Source: Manganitrophus sp963718695 (GTDB lineage: Bacteria > Nitrospirota > Nitrospiria > SBBL01 > Manganitrophaceae). Taken from it: a stretch of 64,000 nucleotides of DNA. The notes beneath the pieces are model-generated. The model saw only the letters and a program-made list of their open reading frames with translations. It had not been told where the DNA came from and did not search any database. Shown here piece after piece: positions 18,868 to 28,667 of this stretch. The stretch spans positions 1,798,001 through 1,862,000 of the forward strand of contig OY970371.1 in assembly GCA_963718695.1 (NCBI GenBank). Reading direction: 5' to 3'. Position numbers and translations under genes: made by a program. Each line of letters starts with the position of its first letter. Positions within the stretch are counted from its first letter, which is position 1.

Positions 18868-19865
18868 AACACGCCCTCTTCCGGAAGATCATCCACAAAA
18901 AGTTATCGCTCGAATTGCCGCCCGCGGAAAAAGGGGGGTTGTTTCCCGCTCCCCAGATCAGGCTCGATCGCCCAATCGGCGAGCAGGTGACATCTCTGAC
19001 CGGCTTCGCCGCGTGAAGCCGGTAGTTCTGCTTCACCCAGATGGGGGTAGGGACCGCGGCACAGAGATTGACCGCCGTATCGTGCAGCGCGCCCATCCTC
19101 CCCATCTTGTAAATCATCCTCGCCGCGATCGCGGCATTGGCCTGGACATAATTGTCGTCGTTGACATGGCCGGTAAGCGGATAGGCCGGCCCCCAGCTTC
19201 CCATGCACCAGTAGAGGGCGGAGATTGGGAGGCCGCCGTTGGCCGCCACGGAATCGGCCACACACGACATCTGTGCGACCGGATTGGCAAAGAGCAGCGC
19301 CTCCGGGCTCATGATCAGTGAGAGGATGTCGTTGTTCCAGAGTGGGTCGACCTCGGAAAGATACGTGACGTTCGAACCCGCTCTCCTCCAGGCAGACAAA
19401 ATCGGTCAGAAGCTCCAGCAGCGTCCAGACCGGAAAAATGAACCAGTGCGCCTGGGCGAAGGTGGACGTATCGATCTGATTTCCGGAGGCGATCTGAGAG
19501 TGGGTCCCCCCCAGGAAACCGGGAGCGACCAGATTCGGCATACCGGCTCCCAGAGAAGGGAAGTAGAAGGGATCCTTCACCGTCTCCACGAATCGCGCCG
19601 GCTCCCAGTAACTGACCGGGATTCCGGAGCGGAGAAAGGGGGGAACCGGGATCGGACAGACGCAGACCGGAAGGCGCGAGAGATCCGGGGTGTCCGGAAC
19701 ATCTCCGGGGATGACGGTGACCCCTCCGATCCGGATCGGAAAGACGCAGTTCCAGCAGATGTCGGTCACCGGATTGAGCGGTACCCCCGCCGGCGCGGCG
19801 TCCGCGCGACTGAAAGAGAAAAACCCTATGATGATGACAAACCTAAGAAGGTCTCTTAACCGCAA
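18857..19865 (-). pseudogene. traU: traU with a single-base frameshift
   Basis: TraU is a periplasmic cysteine-rich protein needed for F-type DNA transfer. Starting at TTG 19865 (GGAGG 9 nt upstream), the first frame gives a signal peptide and DICWNCVFPIRIGG up to LLELLTDFVCLEESGF; the second frame, open to 18857, continues VTYLSEVDPLWNNDILS to the C-terminus. The length 1009 nt is 3n+1: removing one base at 19371/19372 joins both into a normal 335-aa TraU. Both halves are well conserved. It may be a sequencing error; if real, conjugation should fail. Confidence 0.88.
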
Positions 19866-20529
19866 TCTCCTGCGCCTCCATCTTTTTGCCCTGCTGCTTG
19901 ACGACAGCCGGCGTCGCTTTGAGCCTGAACCGGTCGATGATCGCCCCGTCGGCATAATAGACCGGCCGCCTCAACTCCCTCGACAGGTCGGAATAGGAGC
20001 CGCCGGTGATGAGCAGGATCGTTTTGAAGTTATCGAAGTACTGTGACGACTTGAACCAACCGACCTGCTCCGGATCCGCTCCGTCGAGCACCACGATCGT
20101 GTTCGGGAAGGTCAAGTAATCGAGCGGATTGAACCGATACCCTCGGGGATAGAGAACGCCCCCCTCCCCGTCTGGAATGTCCCCGGTCAGGGTATAGGTG
20201 AGATCGATGTCGTACTTTCTCCCCTTTTCGGTCCGCGGAAGAGATTTCAACCCCGCCGGACGGTAAGCGGACACCTTTTTCTCGACGATCTTCCCGCCGA
20301 TCAGCCTCTCCCAATCGACCTGCCGGGCCCGCTCTTCGATCTCCGAAACCGCATCCGGCTCCGCGATCGGATAGACCGCGCCGACCGTACCGAGAGTTCC
20401 CGCGGGCACCCCCAAAAGCCTGCCTCTCGGGGTGCTCTCGGCGAAGACGATGGCGCAGAGCGCCGGCAAAATGATCAGGCTCATTCCCTGGAGAATCCGT
20501 TTATGGCCGTGTGTTCCGGTAGAACTCAT
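19843..20529 (-). CDS. traW: F-type transfer protein TraW
   Basis: 228 aa with a signal peptide. The hallmark block RGYRFNPLDYLTFPNTIVVLDGADPEQVGW matches TraW of F. TraW is periplasmic and acts with TraU, TrbC and TraF in pilus assembly. The annotated start overlaps the traN end by 29 nt; a second ATG at residue 16 is also possible. Confidence 0.88.
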   Translation of the reverse strand: MSSTGTHGHKRILQGMSLIILPALCAIVFAESTPRGRLLGVPAGTLGTVGAVYPIAEPDAVSEIEERARQVDWERLIGGKIVEKKVSAYRPAGLKSLPRTEKGRKYDIDLTYTLTGDIPDGEGGVLYPRGYRFNPLDYLTFPNTIVVLDGADPEQVGWFKSSQYFDNFKTILLITGGSYSDLSRELRRPVYYADGAIIDRFRLKATPAVVKQQGKKMEAQEIAVKRPS

Positions 20530-22903
20530 CGATCTGATTTCCCATCTCTTGTTCGATCCGGTCCTGCGACCGGGCCCGGATATCGCCGAAATATTCGGAG
20601 AGATCGATCCGGCTGAAATCGATCATCTGAAGCTGCGCGGGGGAGTAGCCGGCGCAGTTGGGGGAAACCCCCTCTCCCGGGTCAAGATCCCACAGACCGT
20701 CCGGGACAAAGCTCTGAAGCTGAGCCCGCCCCTGTTCCTGGACGATGCGGGAAAGCTTCGAGCCGAAACAGCAGAAGGCGGCCGATCTCTCGACGCAGAA
20801 GTTCCCCGGTCCGCCGCATCCGGGTTCGTTTCCGAACGCGCAGCGGCTGCAATAGGTTCCGACCTCATGACAGAGTCGATCCCTTCTTCGACTCTGCAAC
20901 GCCTCTTCCTCCGCGTTGCAGCTCAGGAGCGCCTCATCCAGCGCGCAGCAGTTCCGGGTCGCGCCGCCCCCGACGGTATTCCGGCAGAACGCCCCGTCTC
21001 CCTTGAAGATGGAGATCACCCCCAGGCACGACCCGGTATCGGGATCGACCGGTCCCTCGCAGGCCAGATCTTTCCCGGCCGATTTCAACACCTCCATCAA
21101 GGAGGCGGCCTCCGAAAAATCATTGATGCACCCACAGTCCTTGACGATCTCCTCTCCCGGATCGAGTGGACAGACCTCCCGGGCGGTGCAGGTCTTGACG
21201 AAGAACGCATCGCTGTCGGTGGAGGTCCTGAACTGTGACGTGTTTCCCGGAATCCCGGCGTCCGTATCGAAGATCGCCTTTCGGGTCTTGCACGCTTTCC
21301 GGCAGGCTGGGAAGGAATCCCTTTCCGGAAGACCGACCGTCTTTTCCTCGTCAATCCAGTTTCCCGACGCATCTCTTCTCAGATCCCGGTAGTAGAGAGA
21401 GTCGGTGTTGTCTGTCACGCTCGCCGCGACGGCCTCCATCCGTCTCTGAATGTCGCCGAAGTCGTAACCCTCCCCCGTCTCACAGAGGTAGCTCCTCTTC
21501 CTTTCCCAGAAGTCGCGGCAGACCGAATGGGCTAGGACCTCGCCGGTGAAGGGCCGGCAGGAGGGAAGCGGTGTCAGGCCGGTCGGCTGATAATTCAGAT
21601 AGGTATCGACGATATCGACCGATTCGTCTCTCAAGCGGCACTTCGGATCGGAATCGAGGCCGCTGCAGGCATCGGCGACCGATTCGCTCAGAACATCACT
21701 GGTCCGGGTACAGAGAGAGTAATAGTCATAGATGTCGTAGCTGCAGCGGTCCCGGCCCCGCCTCCTCGACCGATCGCGGAAATTTTCGGCGGAAGTCCCA
21801 ACATAGACCGCTCCTTCCGGGACCGTTGCGAAGAGGGCGGCCGGGGGGGGTGTGCAGTAACCGGTCACATTGGAACACCGGCAGTCGTTATTGGATCGAT
21901 CCGATCCCGCGTAAACTTTCAGGTAAACAGTCTCCTCCCTGGAAGCGATCGCCCCGGCCGGCGGGGGATTTTCGCAAAACGAGGTCGCCGTCGCGATCGA
22001 GACCGTTCTGTCGATTGCGCAGACGCTCAGATCGGAGGCGGTCCTCTCCGCGGCGAGCGACCCTGTGATGATGCTGTAGTCGCTGTCGGGGTCGGCCGCT
22101 TGGGTCATCAACTCGGCTTGAGTGTTGATGCCGAGGCCCCCAGGGTCGGCGTAATATTCCTCGGGGGTCGTCGAGCCGCCCCCGGACGGAACGGCCGAGC
22201 AGGCCCCGGAGTTCTGGCCGTAGTAATTGATCGACGTTCCCTCGATTCTCACATCGGTCACCGCATATTTCGGGTTAATGGATTGGATGGCCCCCACGAC
22301 CCCTCCCCCCAGATCCTTCAAGGCGACAGGGAGGTTCGCGGCGAGCGGGGCGCCGCAGCTGTTGTTGACACAGTAACAGCCGCCGAGCTGTTCCATCGGC
22401 ACCGACGAAAGATCGGCCCGGCCCGAAGGCTGCGCGATCCATTTGTAATATCGGCAGTTGGTCCACCGTCCGGGATCGCAGGAGATGACTCCGTTGCTGC
22501 AAACGCCCGAGACCGGAAAGGAAGGCTGATAGGCGGCATCGGTCGTTCCGTCCAAGTCGATATCCTGGCCGATTGAGACCGGGAAGAGGTCCCCTGTAAG
22601 CGTGGAAGAGACCGATACATTCAGAAAACGGCTGGAGGAAGGACAGCTCATCCGGGCATTGAAAGAGGTGTCGTTGTCGATCGTCGTCATCAGGGTCCCC
22701 TCGGCGGTCAGGGGATTGGAGGCGTTCTCCCGGATCCCCTCGGAGGAGCCGAATTTCGAGAGCGCCCGATTCGCGGAATCCTCCGCCGCCTGCCTGGGGT
22801 CGGGTTGAGCCGGTGCCGGCCCGGTCCGGATCATTCCCAATCCACACAGAAGGATCAGGTTAGCTGCGATACTTGCCAACCATCTCTTTGATGGCCTCTT
22901 CAT
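20501..22903 (-). CDS. traN: Mating-pair stabilisation adhesin TraN
   Basis: An exported protein of 800 aa (signal ends near residue 32) with very many cysteines, especially in the C-terminal half (CGCINDF, CCALDEALLSC, CCFGSKLSRIVQEQGRAQL). TraN is an outer-membrane protein that contacts the recipient. The order traC-traN-traW differs from F, where traN follows trbC. It overlaps traC by 44 nt. Confidence 0.9.
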   Translation of the reverse strand: MKRPSKRWLASIAANLILLCGLGMIRTGPAPAQPDPRQAAEDSANRALSKFGSSEGIRENASNPLTAEGTLMTTIDNDTSFNARMSCPSSSRFLNVSVSSTLTGDLFPVSIGQDIDLDGTTDAAYQPSFPVSGVCSNGVISCDPGRWTNCRYYKWIAQPSGRADLSSVPMEQLGGCYCVNNSCGAPLAANLPVALKDLGGGVVGAIQSINPKYAVTDVRIEGTSINYYGQNSGACSAVPSGGGSTTPEEYYADPGGLGINTQAELMTQAADPDSDYSIITGSLAAERTASDLSVCAIDRTVSIATATSFCENPPPAGAIASREETVYLKVYAGSDRSNNDCRCSNVTGYCTPPPAALFATVPEGAVYVGTSAENFRDRSRRRGRDRCSYDIYDYYSLCTRTSDVLSESVADACSGLDSDPKCRLRDESVDIVDTYLNYQPTGLTPLPSCRPFTGEVLAHSVCRDFWERKRSYLCETGEGYDFGDIQRRMEAVAASVTDNTDSLYYRDLRRDASGNWIDEEKTVGLPERDSFPACRKACKTRKAIFDTDAGIPGNTSQFRTSTDSDAFFVKTCTAREVCPLDPGEEIVKDCGCINDFSEAASLMEVLKSAGKDLACEGPVDPDTGSCLGVISIFKGDGAFCRNTVGGGATRNCCALDEALLSCNAEEEALQSRRRDRLCHEVGTYCSRCAFGNEPGCGGPGNFCVERSAAFCCFGSKLSRIVQEQGRAQLQSFVPDGLWDLDPGEGVSPNCAGYSPAQLQMIDFSRIDLSEYFGDIRARSQDRIEQEMGNQIDEFYRNTRP

Positions 22904-25373
22904 ACGGCATCCCCTTGTTCACCATCGCCTCGATCTCCGCGACCTCCGCTCCGTCCGAGGTGTAGATATAATACGAGAACGAGTCGACCACCAGCCGGAC
23001 CACCCCGCATCCGAACGGGGTGTCCATGAAGATTTCGGAATACTTCGGGCGACTGCTTTTGGTGCTCTTGAGCAGTTTCATCGTGAACGGGTCGTAGTCG
23101 ATCAGTTTTTCCTCGCGGGCTTTCTCGAAATCGACCGATTCCAGATAGAAGCGAAACGCCGAATTCCCCCGGATGACATCGCCCACACTCCCGAACATCT
23201 TGGAATCGAGCAGCGACTGGGTGATGATCGCGAAAGAGCCCCGGTATTTCCGGACCCGCCGGTACCCCTCCTTGATGACATCCCTGAGCGCCATGCTGTC
23301 GGCGCCGGTCTCCAAAAACTGCCAGGCCTCATCGAAAATCACCATGCGCGGCCTCAACCGGTCCGACAGATACAGATCGCGCGTGACTTCGTTGAGCACC
23401 TGAAGCGTGACCACCTTGAAGAGTTCCTTCCGGGGCTTCAGGTGCTCCAGTTCCAGCACCACAAACTCGTCCTGGGAGATATCGAAAGTGGACTTCCCGT
23501 TGAACAGGCGGCCGAAGGTGTGTCCGGAGGTCCACTCCATCAGATTGAACGCCAGCGTCTGGGAAAGCTGCTTGAAGGCGTCATTCGACTCGAAATCCTC
23601 GGCCATGTACTTGGGGAACCGGCGCAGATACTCGAAGACGGTGTCGATCTTCGCGTCATTCCCTTCGGTATCCCAGGCCCATTTCACGGCGGACTTGATT
23701 AGCGTCATTGCGGTCTCGGCCGATTCAGGGGGGGGCGCTCCGGTGACCGAGTAGATCATCTGCAGCACGATCGGAGCGATGACCGAAAGATCTCCCTGCA
23801 GATCTTCCTCGTTCTTCCGGCTCACGTTCGTAAAGGGATTGAGACAGATCTTCTCGCTCTCTTTGAAATCGAGGTAGCGGCCTTTGAACATCTTGGCGAT
23901 TTTTTTGTACGAGCCTCCGATATCGATGATCCGGATGATGGCGTAGCTCCCGTAATAGTTGTAGGCAAGATAGTTGACGAAGAACGATTTCCCGCTGCCG
24001 GAAGTCGCGGCCACATAGATGTTGTGGTTGTTGGCCCGCTTGTCGAAGATGTTCAGGCCGCAGAGCTGCCCTTTTCTCCCGATGAACATCAGGACCGGCG
24101 CGCCGCCCCCCGCGAAATCCGATTGTACCGGCAGCACCGCTCCGATCGAATCGGACTGCGCGATGAAATCCCGATCGAGATGGTCGACATTCGCGCCTTT
24201 GTCATAAAGACCGAACGGAAGCGAGGAGAGGAACAGGACCGGTAGGATTCCTTTGTCTTCCTGCATGAGGTATCCCTGCGACTCCCAGATCCGTTTGGCC
24301 CGCGTGACCGACTCCGAAGCAGTCTTCTCGTCGGAATCCCACACCCACAACATCGGAAGAACGCGCAAAAACCGGTTCCCCCCTTTCTTTTCCAGTTCGT
24401 CGGTGGCCCATTGAAACTCCTCCTGCTTCCGGAGAAGCGAGCGCGCGAAGCTCCCCACCCCTTTCTGCCAGAGGACGATGTTGCACTTCTTATGTAGATG
24501 CGCCTTCATGTCGTGAAAGAGGATATTGAGCGTGTAGAGGAAGGGGGTCTTGATCTGATCGCCGTCGGAGACCAGCCCCCAGCAGCCGCCGAACAACTGG
24601 TTCGTCTGGAACAGGTCGACCTCTTTCGGAAAGAGTCTCGGGGTGGTGCACCGAAACGTCCTCTCCCCGATCCGCATGGAAGAGGCATTTTTTGTGATCC
24701 CGGTCTCGGCGAGAATCACCTGTTTTCGGATCGGGACCGTTTCATCGTAGCGATCGTTGTTCAGAGAGGGATCTGCATTGAACAGCCGCCTCATCCAGTC
24801 GAGCAGGCTATGGGGGGAGACCGCTTCCGGATAGAGCGAAGCCCCCCGCAACGTCTCCTCGATCGTCGCGTGAATCTCTTCGAACTTTCGCGCTGGTATC
24901 CCTTTCGCATCGACCGGAAGCTTGGCGGAGACAAAGAGCCTGAAGTTGCGGATCGGTATTCCGGAGAGACTGGGGAGCCCTTTCGTTCCCTCCCTGAAGT
25001 ACCGGCAGGCGGCCTCCGTGGTGTTGCGGATAATCGGATTCTCCCTGGTTTTGCACTGCCGGTAGGAATGAAGAAACGGATCGATGTGGCTGTCGGCATA
25101 AAGGATGAACTGCAGGATCGATCCTTCCGGAAAATCGATCCGAAAAAGCGCCTGAAGCGTCGTCTCGGTCTTCTCCCCCGCGAACGCCAGCGGCGCGCAT
25201 TCCCAGAGGAAACCGGCCGTATCGTCGATGTTGATGTAGGTTCGGGATTCCGCATCGTAGGCGACCCAGGGGAGGTAGTCGGAAAATTTGTTCCGGTAGG
25301 TCATCTCCTGAAGCTCGGCCACGGTCATCCCGCCGCGTGACCCGAATATGTTGAGAATATTTGGAATACGCAT
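22860..25373 (-). CDS. traC: TraC, VirB4-family transfer ATPase
   Basis: 837 aa, starting at ATG 25373 after GAGGG. Walker A (ATSGSGKSFF) is near residue 460 and Walker B (MVIFDEAWQFL) near 680; a further conserved motif is ITQSLLDSKMFG. TraC powers assembly of the F-type secretion channel at the inner membrane. The N-terminal domain (about residues 1-280) is the TraC_F_IV region. Confidence 0.93.
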   Translation of the reverse strand: MRIPNILNIFGSRGGMTVAELQEMTYRNKFSDYLPWVAYDAESRTYINIDDTAGFLWECAPLAFAGEKTETTLQALFRIDFPEGSILQFILYADSHIDPFLHSYRQCKTRENPIIRNTTEAACRYFREGTKGLPSLSGIPIRNFRLFVSAKLPVDAKGIPARKFEEIHATIEETLRGASLYPEAVSPHSLLDWMRRLFNADPSLNNDRYDETVPIRKQVILAETGITKNASSMRIGERTFRCTTPRLFPKEVDLFQTNQLFGGCWGLVSDGDQIKTPFLYTLNILFHDMKAHLHKKCNIVLWQKGVGSFARSLLRKQEEFQWATDELEKKGGNRFLRVLPMLWVWDSDEKTASESVTRAKRIWESQGYLMQEDKGILPVLFLSSLPFGLYDKGANVDHLDRDFIAQSDSIGAVLPVQSDFAGGGAPVLMFIGRKGQLCGLNIFDKRANNHNIYVAATSGSGKSFFVNYLAYNYYGSYAIIRIIDIGGSYKKIAKMFKGRYLDFKESEKICLNPFTNVSRKNEEDLQGDLSVIAPIVLQMIYSVTGAPPPESAETAMTLIKSAVKWAWDTEGNDAKIDTVFEYLRRFPKYMAEDFESNDAFKQLSQTLAFNLMEWTSGHTFGRLFNGKSTFDISQDEFVVLELEHLKPRKELFKVVTLQVLNEVTRDLYLSDRLRPRMVIFDEAWQFLETGADSMALRDVIKEGYRRVRKYRGSFAIITQSLLDSKMFGSVGDVIRGNSAFRFYLESVDFEKAREEKLIDYDPFTMKLLKSTKSSRPKYSEIFMDTPFGCGVVRLVVDSFSYYIYTSDGAEVAEIEAMVNKGMPYEEAIKEMVGKYRS

Positions 25374-25388
25374 CAAACCGGTCCCTCT

Positions 25389-25859
25389 TTATTTCGCCGG
25401 CAGGTTTTCCGTCCGGCCGCTTTTTATGTCCTCAAGCAGGTCCTTGTTCCCGAGCACCCACTTCGGATCATCGATAATGACGTAGACATAGCGCGGCATG
25501 AACAATTTGGCCCCTTCCCCTTCATATGGGAGAATCAGCACGCGCACAATCTGCGGCGGAGCGATCATGGGGGTCGTTGGCTCCTTCAGCAAGGAGGTCA
25601 GCTTCTCGAAGAGCGCGTTTTGGTAGCTCGTCTCGGTTACGGAACCCCTCATGTTGAAATCTTTCTCTAAATTCTTCAACGGCTTGATCGCCTCCTCCTC
25701 TTTTCCGGGGGTGCTTTCCACGGACTCCCGGTAGGCCTGTTTGGGAGAGACGCATTTCCCATTGAACGTCTTCGGACAGGTGAAATCGCCATTGTATGGA
25801 TTGAAGACAGAGCAGCCGGCGGGCATCATCAAAAACAGAATGAAGGTTATCGTTCGCAT
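25389..25859 (-). CDS. traV: TraV-like outer-membrane lipoprotein
   Basis: 156 aa with a lipobox (MMPAGC) giving a lipid-anchored Cys near residue 16, followed by FNPYNGDFTCPKTFNGKC, typical of TraV. TraV is the VirB7 analogue and holds the TraK secretin-like ring and TraB at the outer membrane. Its ATG lies within the end of traB, with GGAGG in front. Confidence 0.88.
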   Translation of the reverse strand: MRTITFILFLMMPAGCSVFNPYNGDFTCPKTFNGKCVSPKQAYRESVESTPGKEEEAIKPLKNLEKDFNMRGSVTETSYQNALFEKLTSLLKEPTTPMIAPPQIVRVLILPYEGEGAKLFMPRYVYVIIDDPKWVLGNKDLLEDIKSGRTENLPAK

Positions 25860-27022
25860 TGCTGACCTCCGATGCAGACCTCCTTGATGATCAAATCGAC
25901 CCCTTCGGTCACCACCAGCGTGACGGTTTTGGTCGCCCCGACCTCAATAATCGGCGTCGCCTGGCGGGCCAGATCGAGATAGAGCTTCTCCAACTGGTCC
26001 GATCCTCCAGAGAGGCCCCCTCCAATCGCGGCGATCCCGATGTTCCCGGGCTGGACGGTTTGGGTCGTCCCCAGGGGGCTGACGGAAGTCGTGTTGGCGG
26101 CCGCCCGGAAGGCGTCGCCCGCTCCGCCGAAGAATCCCGCCAGCGCGGCCCTTGCCACGCTTGATCCCATCCGGGAGACGACCTCGCCCCGAAGTCCGTT
26201 CTTTCCGTCTTCATCCGCGATATACCCCTTTACGGCCTGGTCGATAACCGCCTGACCGTCTTTGGCCAGACAGGACAATGTCACCAGCCTCAGTTCGACC
26301 CGCTCTTTCGAGAGCTTCCCGAAGCCGTGCGCGATGACGAAGCAGCCTTTCAGATTGGCCTTGATCCGGTTGGGAAGAACCGCCAGGTCTTTAATCCGGA
26401 GGAGCACCGGCTCGGGATTGCCGCGGGCCGACTCCACGGTCTCCGCATCGAGCCCGGTCAACAAGGTTGCCTCCATGAATGAAGGGGGGAGATAAACACT
26501 CCGCTTCTCTTTTTTTTTCTCCTCCTCCGGGTTCGCTTTCGCCGTCCTGGCATGGGGATTGGAGACGACCATGATCTCCCCTAAAATCTCACGCTGCGGC
26601 TCCAGCGGCCTTGCCGCGGGAGAGGGAGCAGGCGGAGGAGGAATGCGGAACTCCCCTGGAGGGGGAGGCGGAGGGATCGGAAACCGCTCCTTTTGATCCC
26701 GGACAGCCGCCTCTTTCCCATTTGTATCCGCTTCCTTCTTCTGCTTTTTTAACTCCTCCATTTCCCGGCGAAGCTCGGACAGGCCCTCCTCCTGCCGGCG
26801 CAGCTCTTTCTGGGATTCCATGAACAGCGACTTTTCCATCAGTCTCGGTTCTAAGGAGAGATCCTTCTTTTTCTCCGAGATGGGGGCCGGTGGCCCGGCG
26901 CTGCGGCTGTATTTGTAGCCGGTGACGCCGACCGCCAGGACGACCGCGATCAGCAGAAGAAGAACTGCTCCCCTTTTCTGCCCTGGGGAGAGACGGCTGA
27001 AGAACTGTCTCAGGCTAGTCAT
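25847..27022 (-). CDS. traB: TraB, VirB10-like channel protein
   Basis: 391 aa: an inner-membrane anchor (about residues 18-34), a coiled coil (about 60-105), a proline-rich linker (about 115-145) spanning the periplasm, and the C-terminal VirB10-type barrel domain (VYLPPSFMEATLLTGLDAE ... GGGLSGGSDQLEKLYLDLA). It links inner- and outer-membrane parts of the transfer channel. The start overlaps the traK stop. Confidence 0.92.
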   Translation of the reverse strand: MTSLRQFFSRLSPGQKRGAVLLLLIAVVLAVGVTGYKYSRSAGPPAPISEKKKDLSLEPRLMEKSLFMESQKELRRQEEGLSELRREMEELKKQKKEADTNGKEAAVRDQKERFPIPPPPPPGEFRIPPPPAPSPAARPLEPQREILGEIMVVSNPHARTAKANPEEEKKKEKRSVYLPPSFMEATLLTGLDAETVESARGNPEPVLLRIKDLAVLPNRIKANLKGCFVIAHGFGKLSKERVELRLVTLSCLAKDGQAVIDQAVKGYIADEDGKNGLRGEVVSRMGSSVARAALAGFFGGAGDAFRAAANTTSVSPLGTTQTVQPGNIGIAAIGGGLSGGSDQLEKLYLDLARQATPIIEVGATKTVTLVVTEGVDLIIKEVCIGGQQCER

Positions 27023-27779
27023 CGATCCCTCCCTGCTCGACGATGAAGATCCGGGCGCTCTGACCCGCAGACAGCGTGAATCGATCGACGGTGATCGCCA
27101 CCGGCTTTCGGGCCAGTTCCGCCCGGAGGAAATCCCTCTCCTTCAATTCCACGCGCGCGGAGGTGGCCTTGGCCAGAAACTCCCTGACGGTCAGCCCTTC
27201 CCCTTCTACCGTCACGGTCCGGATCAGCGTCAGATCGATGTCGCGAAAAAGATCGAACCTCTCTTGGGAGCGCTTCACCGTCAAGCTCTCCGGGATCGCA
27301 TCGGTATAGACCCATTTGACCAGCGTGATCACCTTCTCCTCGAACGGGAGCCCGTTCATCAACGACCGGTTGGTCTTGATATGGTCGGACCTTCCGGCGA
27401 GCAGCCGGACAGTCTGCGAAGGAATCCGTTTCGGAATCGCAATGATCCGGTAGACGCTCTCTTTGCAGACGACAAAGACCTCCGCGGGGGTTTCGGCGTA
27501 AATCAGTCGGTCGTTCTCTTTGATGATCTGGAATTTTAGGAAAGCGTCTTTTCGGGTGTAATGGACGGAGAGCCCTTTTTCTTTGGAGAAGACGATGTCT
27601 TCGATGACATCGGCGCAGACGATCCGGTTGGCGTCGGACGCGCTCATCTCCACCGGTGTGGCCACCTCCGGGAGAATCCCAATATCGGCGGGAATCGGCT
27701 GCCGGATCTCCAGCGGCGCCTCGCCCCAGGCCGGAAGCCGGAAACTGAGTATCAGGATGACCGCCCAAAATAACCGCAT
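27015..27779 (-). CDS. traK: TraK, VirB9/secretin-like channel protein
   Basis: 254 aa with a signal peptide (about residues 1-19). The protein has the TraK layout: a secretin N-domain-like region (DIEDIVFSKEKG-type strands) and a C-terminal region that contacts TraV. It forms the outer-membrane ring of the F-type core complex. It starts 1 bp after the traE stop. Confidence 0.88.
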   Translation of the reverse strand: MRLFWAVILILSFRLPAWGEAPLEIRQPIPADIGILPEVATPVEMSASDANRIVCADVIEDIVFSKEKGLSVHYTRKDAFLKFQIIKENDRLIYAETPAEVFVVCKESVYRIIAIPKRIPSQTVRLLAGRSDHIKTNRSLMNGLPFEEKVITLVKWVYTDAIPESLTVKRSQERFDLFRDIDLTLIRTVTVEGEGLTVREFLAKATSARVELKERDFLRAELARKPVAITVDRFTLSAGQSARIFIVEQGGIDD

Positions 27780-27780
27780 C

Positions 27781-28335
27781 TTATCTCTCCGTCTTTTCAG
27801 AAAAACCCAAAAGGGTGAATCTGCCGTCCAGTATTTTGTAATCGATGAGATAGCTCATCCCCGCCTCATCGATCCGGGTCGCTTCGATGAATTGCTTCCT
27901 GATCCCGCTGACTTCGATCCGGGATTTTCCGACGGCGATCTTCTGGATGAAGTAGACGTGGGTCACGTGCGCCGTCTCGATCCGGTCGGCCAGCTCATAG
28001 AAGACCCTCTTCCCTTCCGGATATGCTTCGGGAGAATAGAGAACCAGCAACTCCTCGAACTGGGCCCGTGCCGTCGCCGGGGTGTAGCTTCCCGCCAGGC
28101 CGGTCACGTACCTTGCAAAGGCTTTCACGTACTCCTCCGAAGCGCGATCCCCTGTGATCTCCACTTTGCCGTTGATCCCGGGCGGGATGAGAATCGTGCG
28201 CGCGGTATTCATCGCCCGCGAGAGCAGAACAGTGTTGACGATGACGGCGACTCCGATGATCAGGACAACGAATTTGAGCAGCCTGTTTTCCGCCGCCTTA
28301 TTCGAAGCGCCCTGTAAATAGGTTTCAAGCTTCAT
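27781..28335 (-). CDS. traE: TraE, VirB5-position inner-membrane transfer protein
   Basis: 184 aa from ATG 28335 (MKLETYLQGASNKAAENR). One N-terminal membrane segment (about residues 19-40) is followed by a periplasmic domain with ARTILIPPGINGKVEITG, typical of TraE. A longer open frame runs upstream to 29343 but only mistranslates traL and traA. The start overlaps the traL stop (ATGA). Confidence 0.9.
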   Translation of the reverse strand: MKLETYLQGASNKAAENRLLKFVVLIIGVAVIVNTVLLSRAMNTARTILIPPGINGKVEITGDRASEEYVKAFARYVTGLAGSYTPATARAQFEELLVLYSPEAYPEGKRVFYELADRIETAHVTHVYFIQKIAVGKSRIEVSGIRKQFIEATRIDEAGMSYLIDYKILDGRFTLLGFSEKTER

Positions 28336-28601
28336 TCGTAAAACTCCGTCTCGAAGAAATCGGGATAGCCCCGCATCCGCACCAGCCCCATAAAATAGAG
28401 GCTGTGTTTCAAGAAGCCCCTGGGGTATCTTTTCTTCACCGAGGAGTAGGCATACGGGCCTCCGGCGATCAGAAGCCAGAATACGCCGCCATAGAGCAGC
28501 GCCAGCACGTAGAAAATCAGCGCGATGACCAGATCGTCCGATTCGAACCAGAGCACCTGGAAGGGGGCGCTCAAATATTGCGGAAACCGTTTCTTCTCCA
28601 T
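28332..28601 (-). CDS. traL: TraL, small inner-membrane transfer protein
   Basis: 89 aa with two hydrophobic segments (about residues 26-50) and the motif FPQYLSAPFQVLWFESDDL found in TraL. It is needed for pilus assembly and sits between traA and traE, as in F. GGGAG precedes the ATG. Confidence 0.88.
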   Translation of the reverse strand: MEKKRFPQYLSAPFQVLWFESDDLVIALIFYVLALLYGGVFWLLIAGGPYAYSSVKKRYPRGFLKHSLYFMGLVRMRGYPDFFETEFYE

Positions 28602-28627
28602 CAGAGACTCCCGCGTAAACCTCCTCT

Positions 28628-28654
28628 CCCTGAGACGGATCGCCCGTCTCAGGG
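28628..28654 (-). promoter_or_regulatory. Strong hairpin between traA and traL
   Basis: CCCTGAGACGG, loop ATCGC, CCGTCTCAGGG: an 11-bp perfect stem placed 14 bp after the pilin stop, without a T-tract. Such hairpins after a pilin gene can protect the upstream message or partly stop transcription, giving more pilin than the other Tra proteins. Confidence 0.55.
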
Positions 28655-28667
28655 ATTCGGATCGTTG

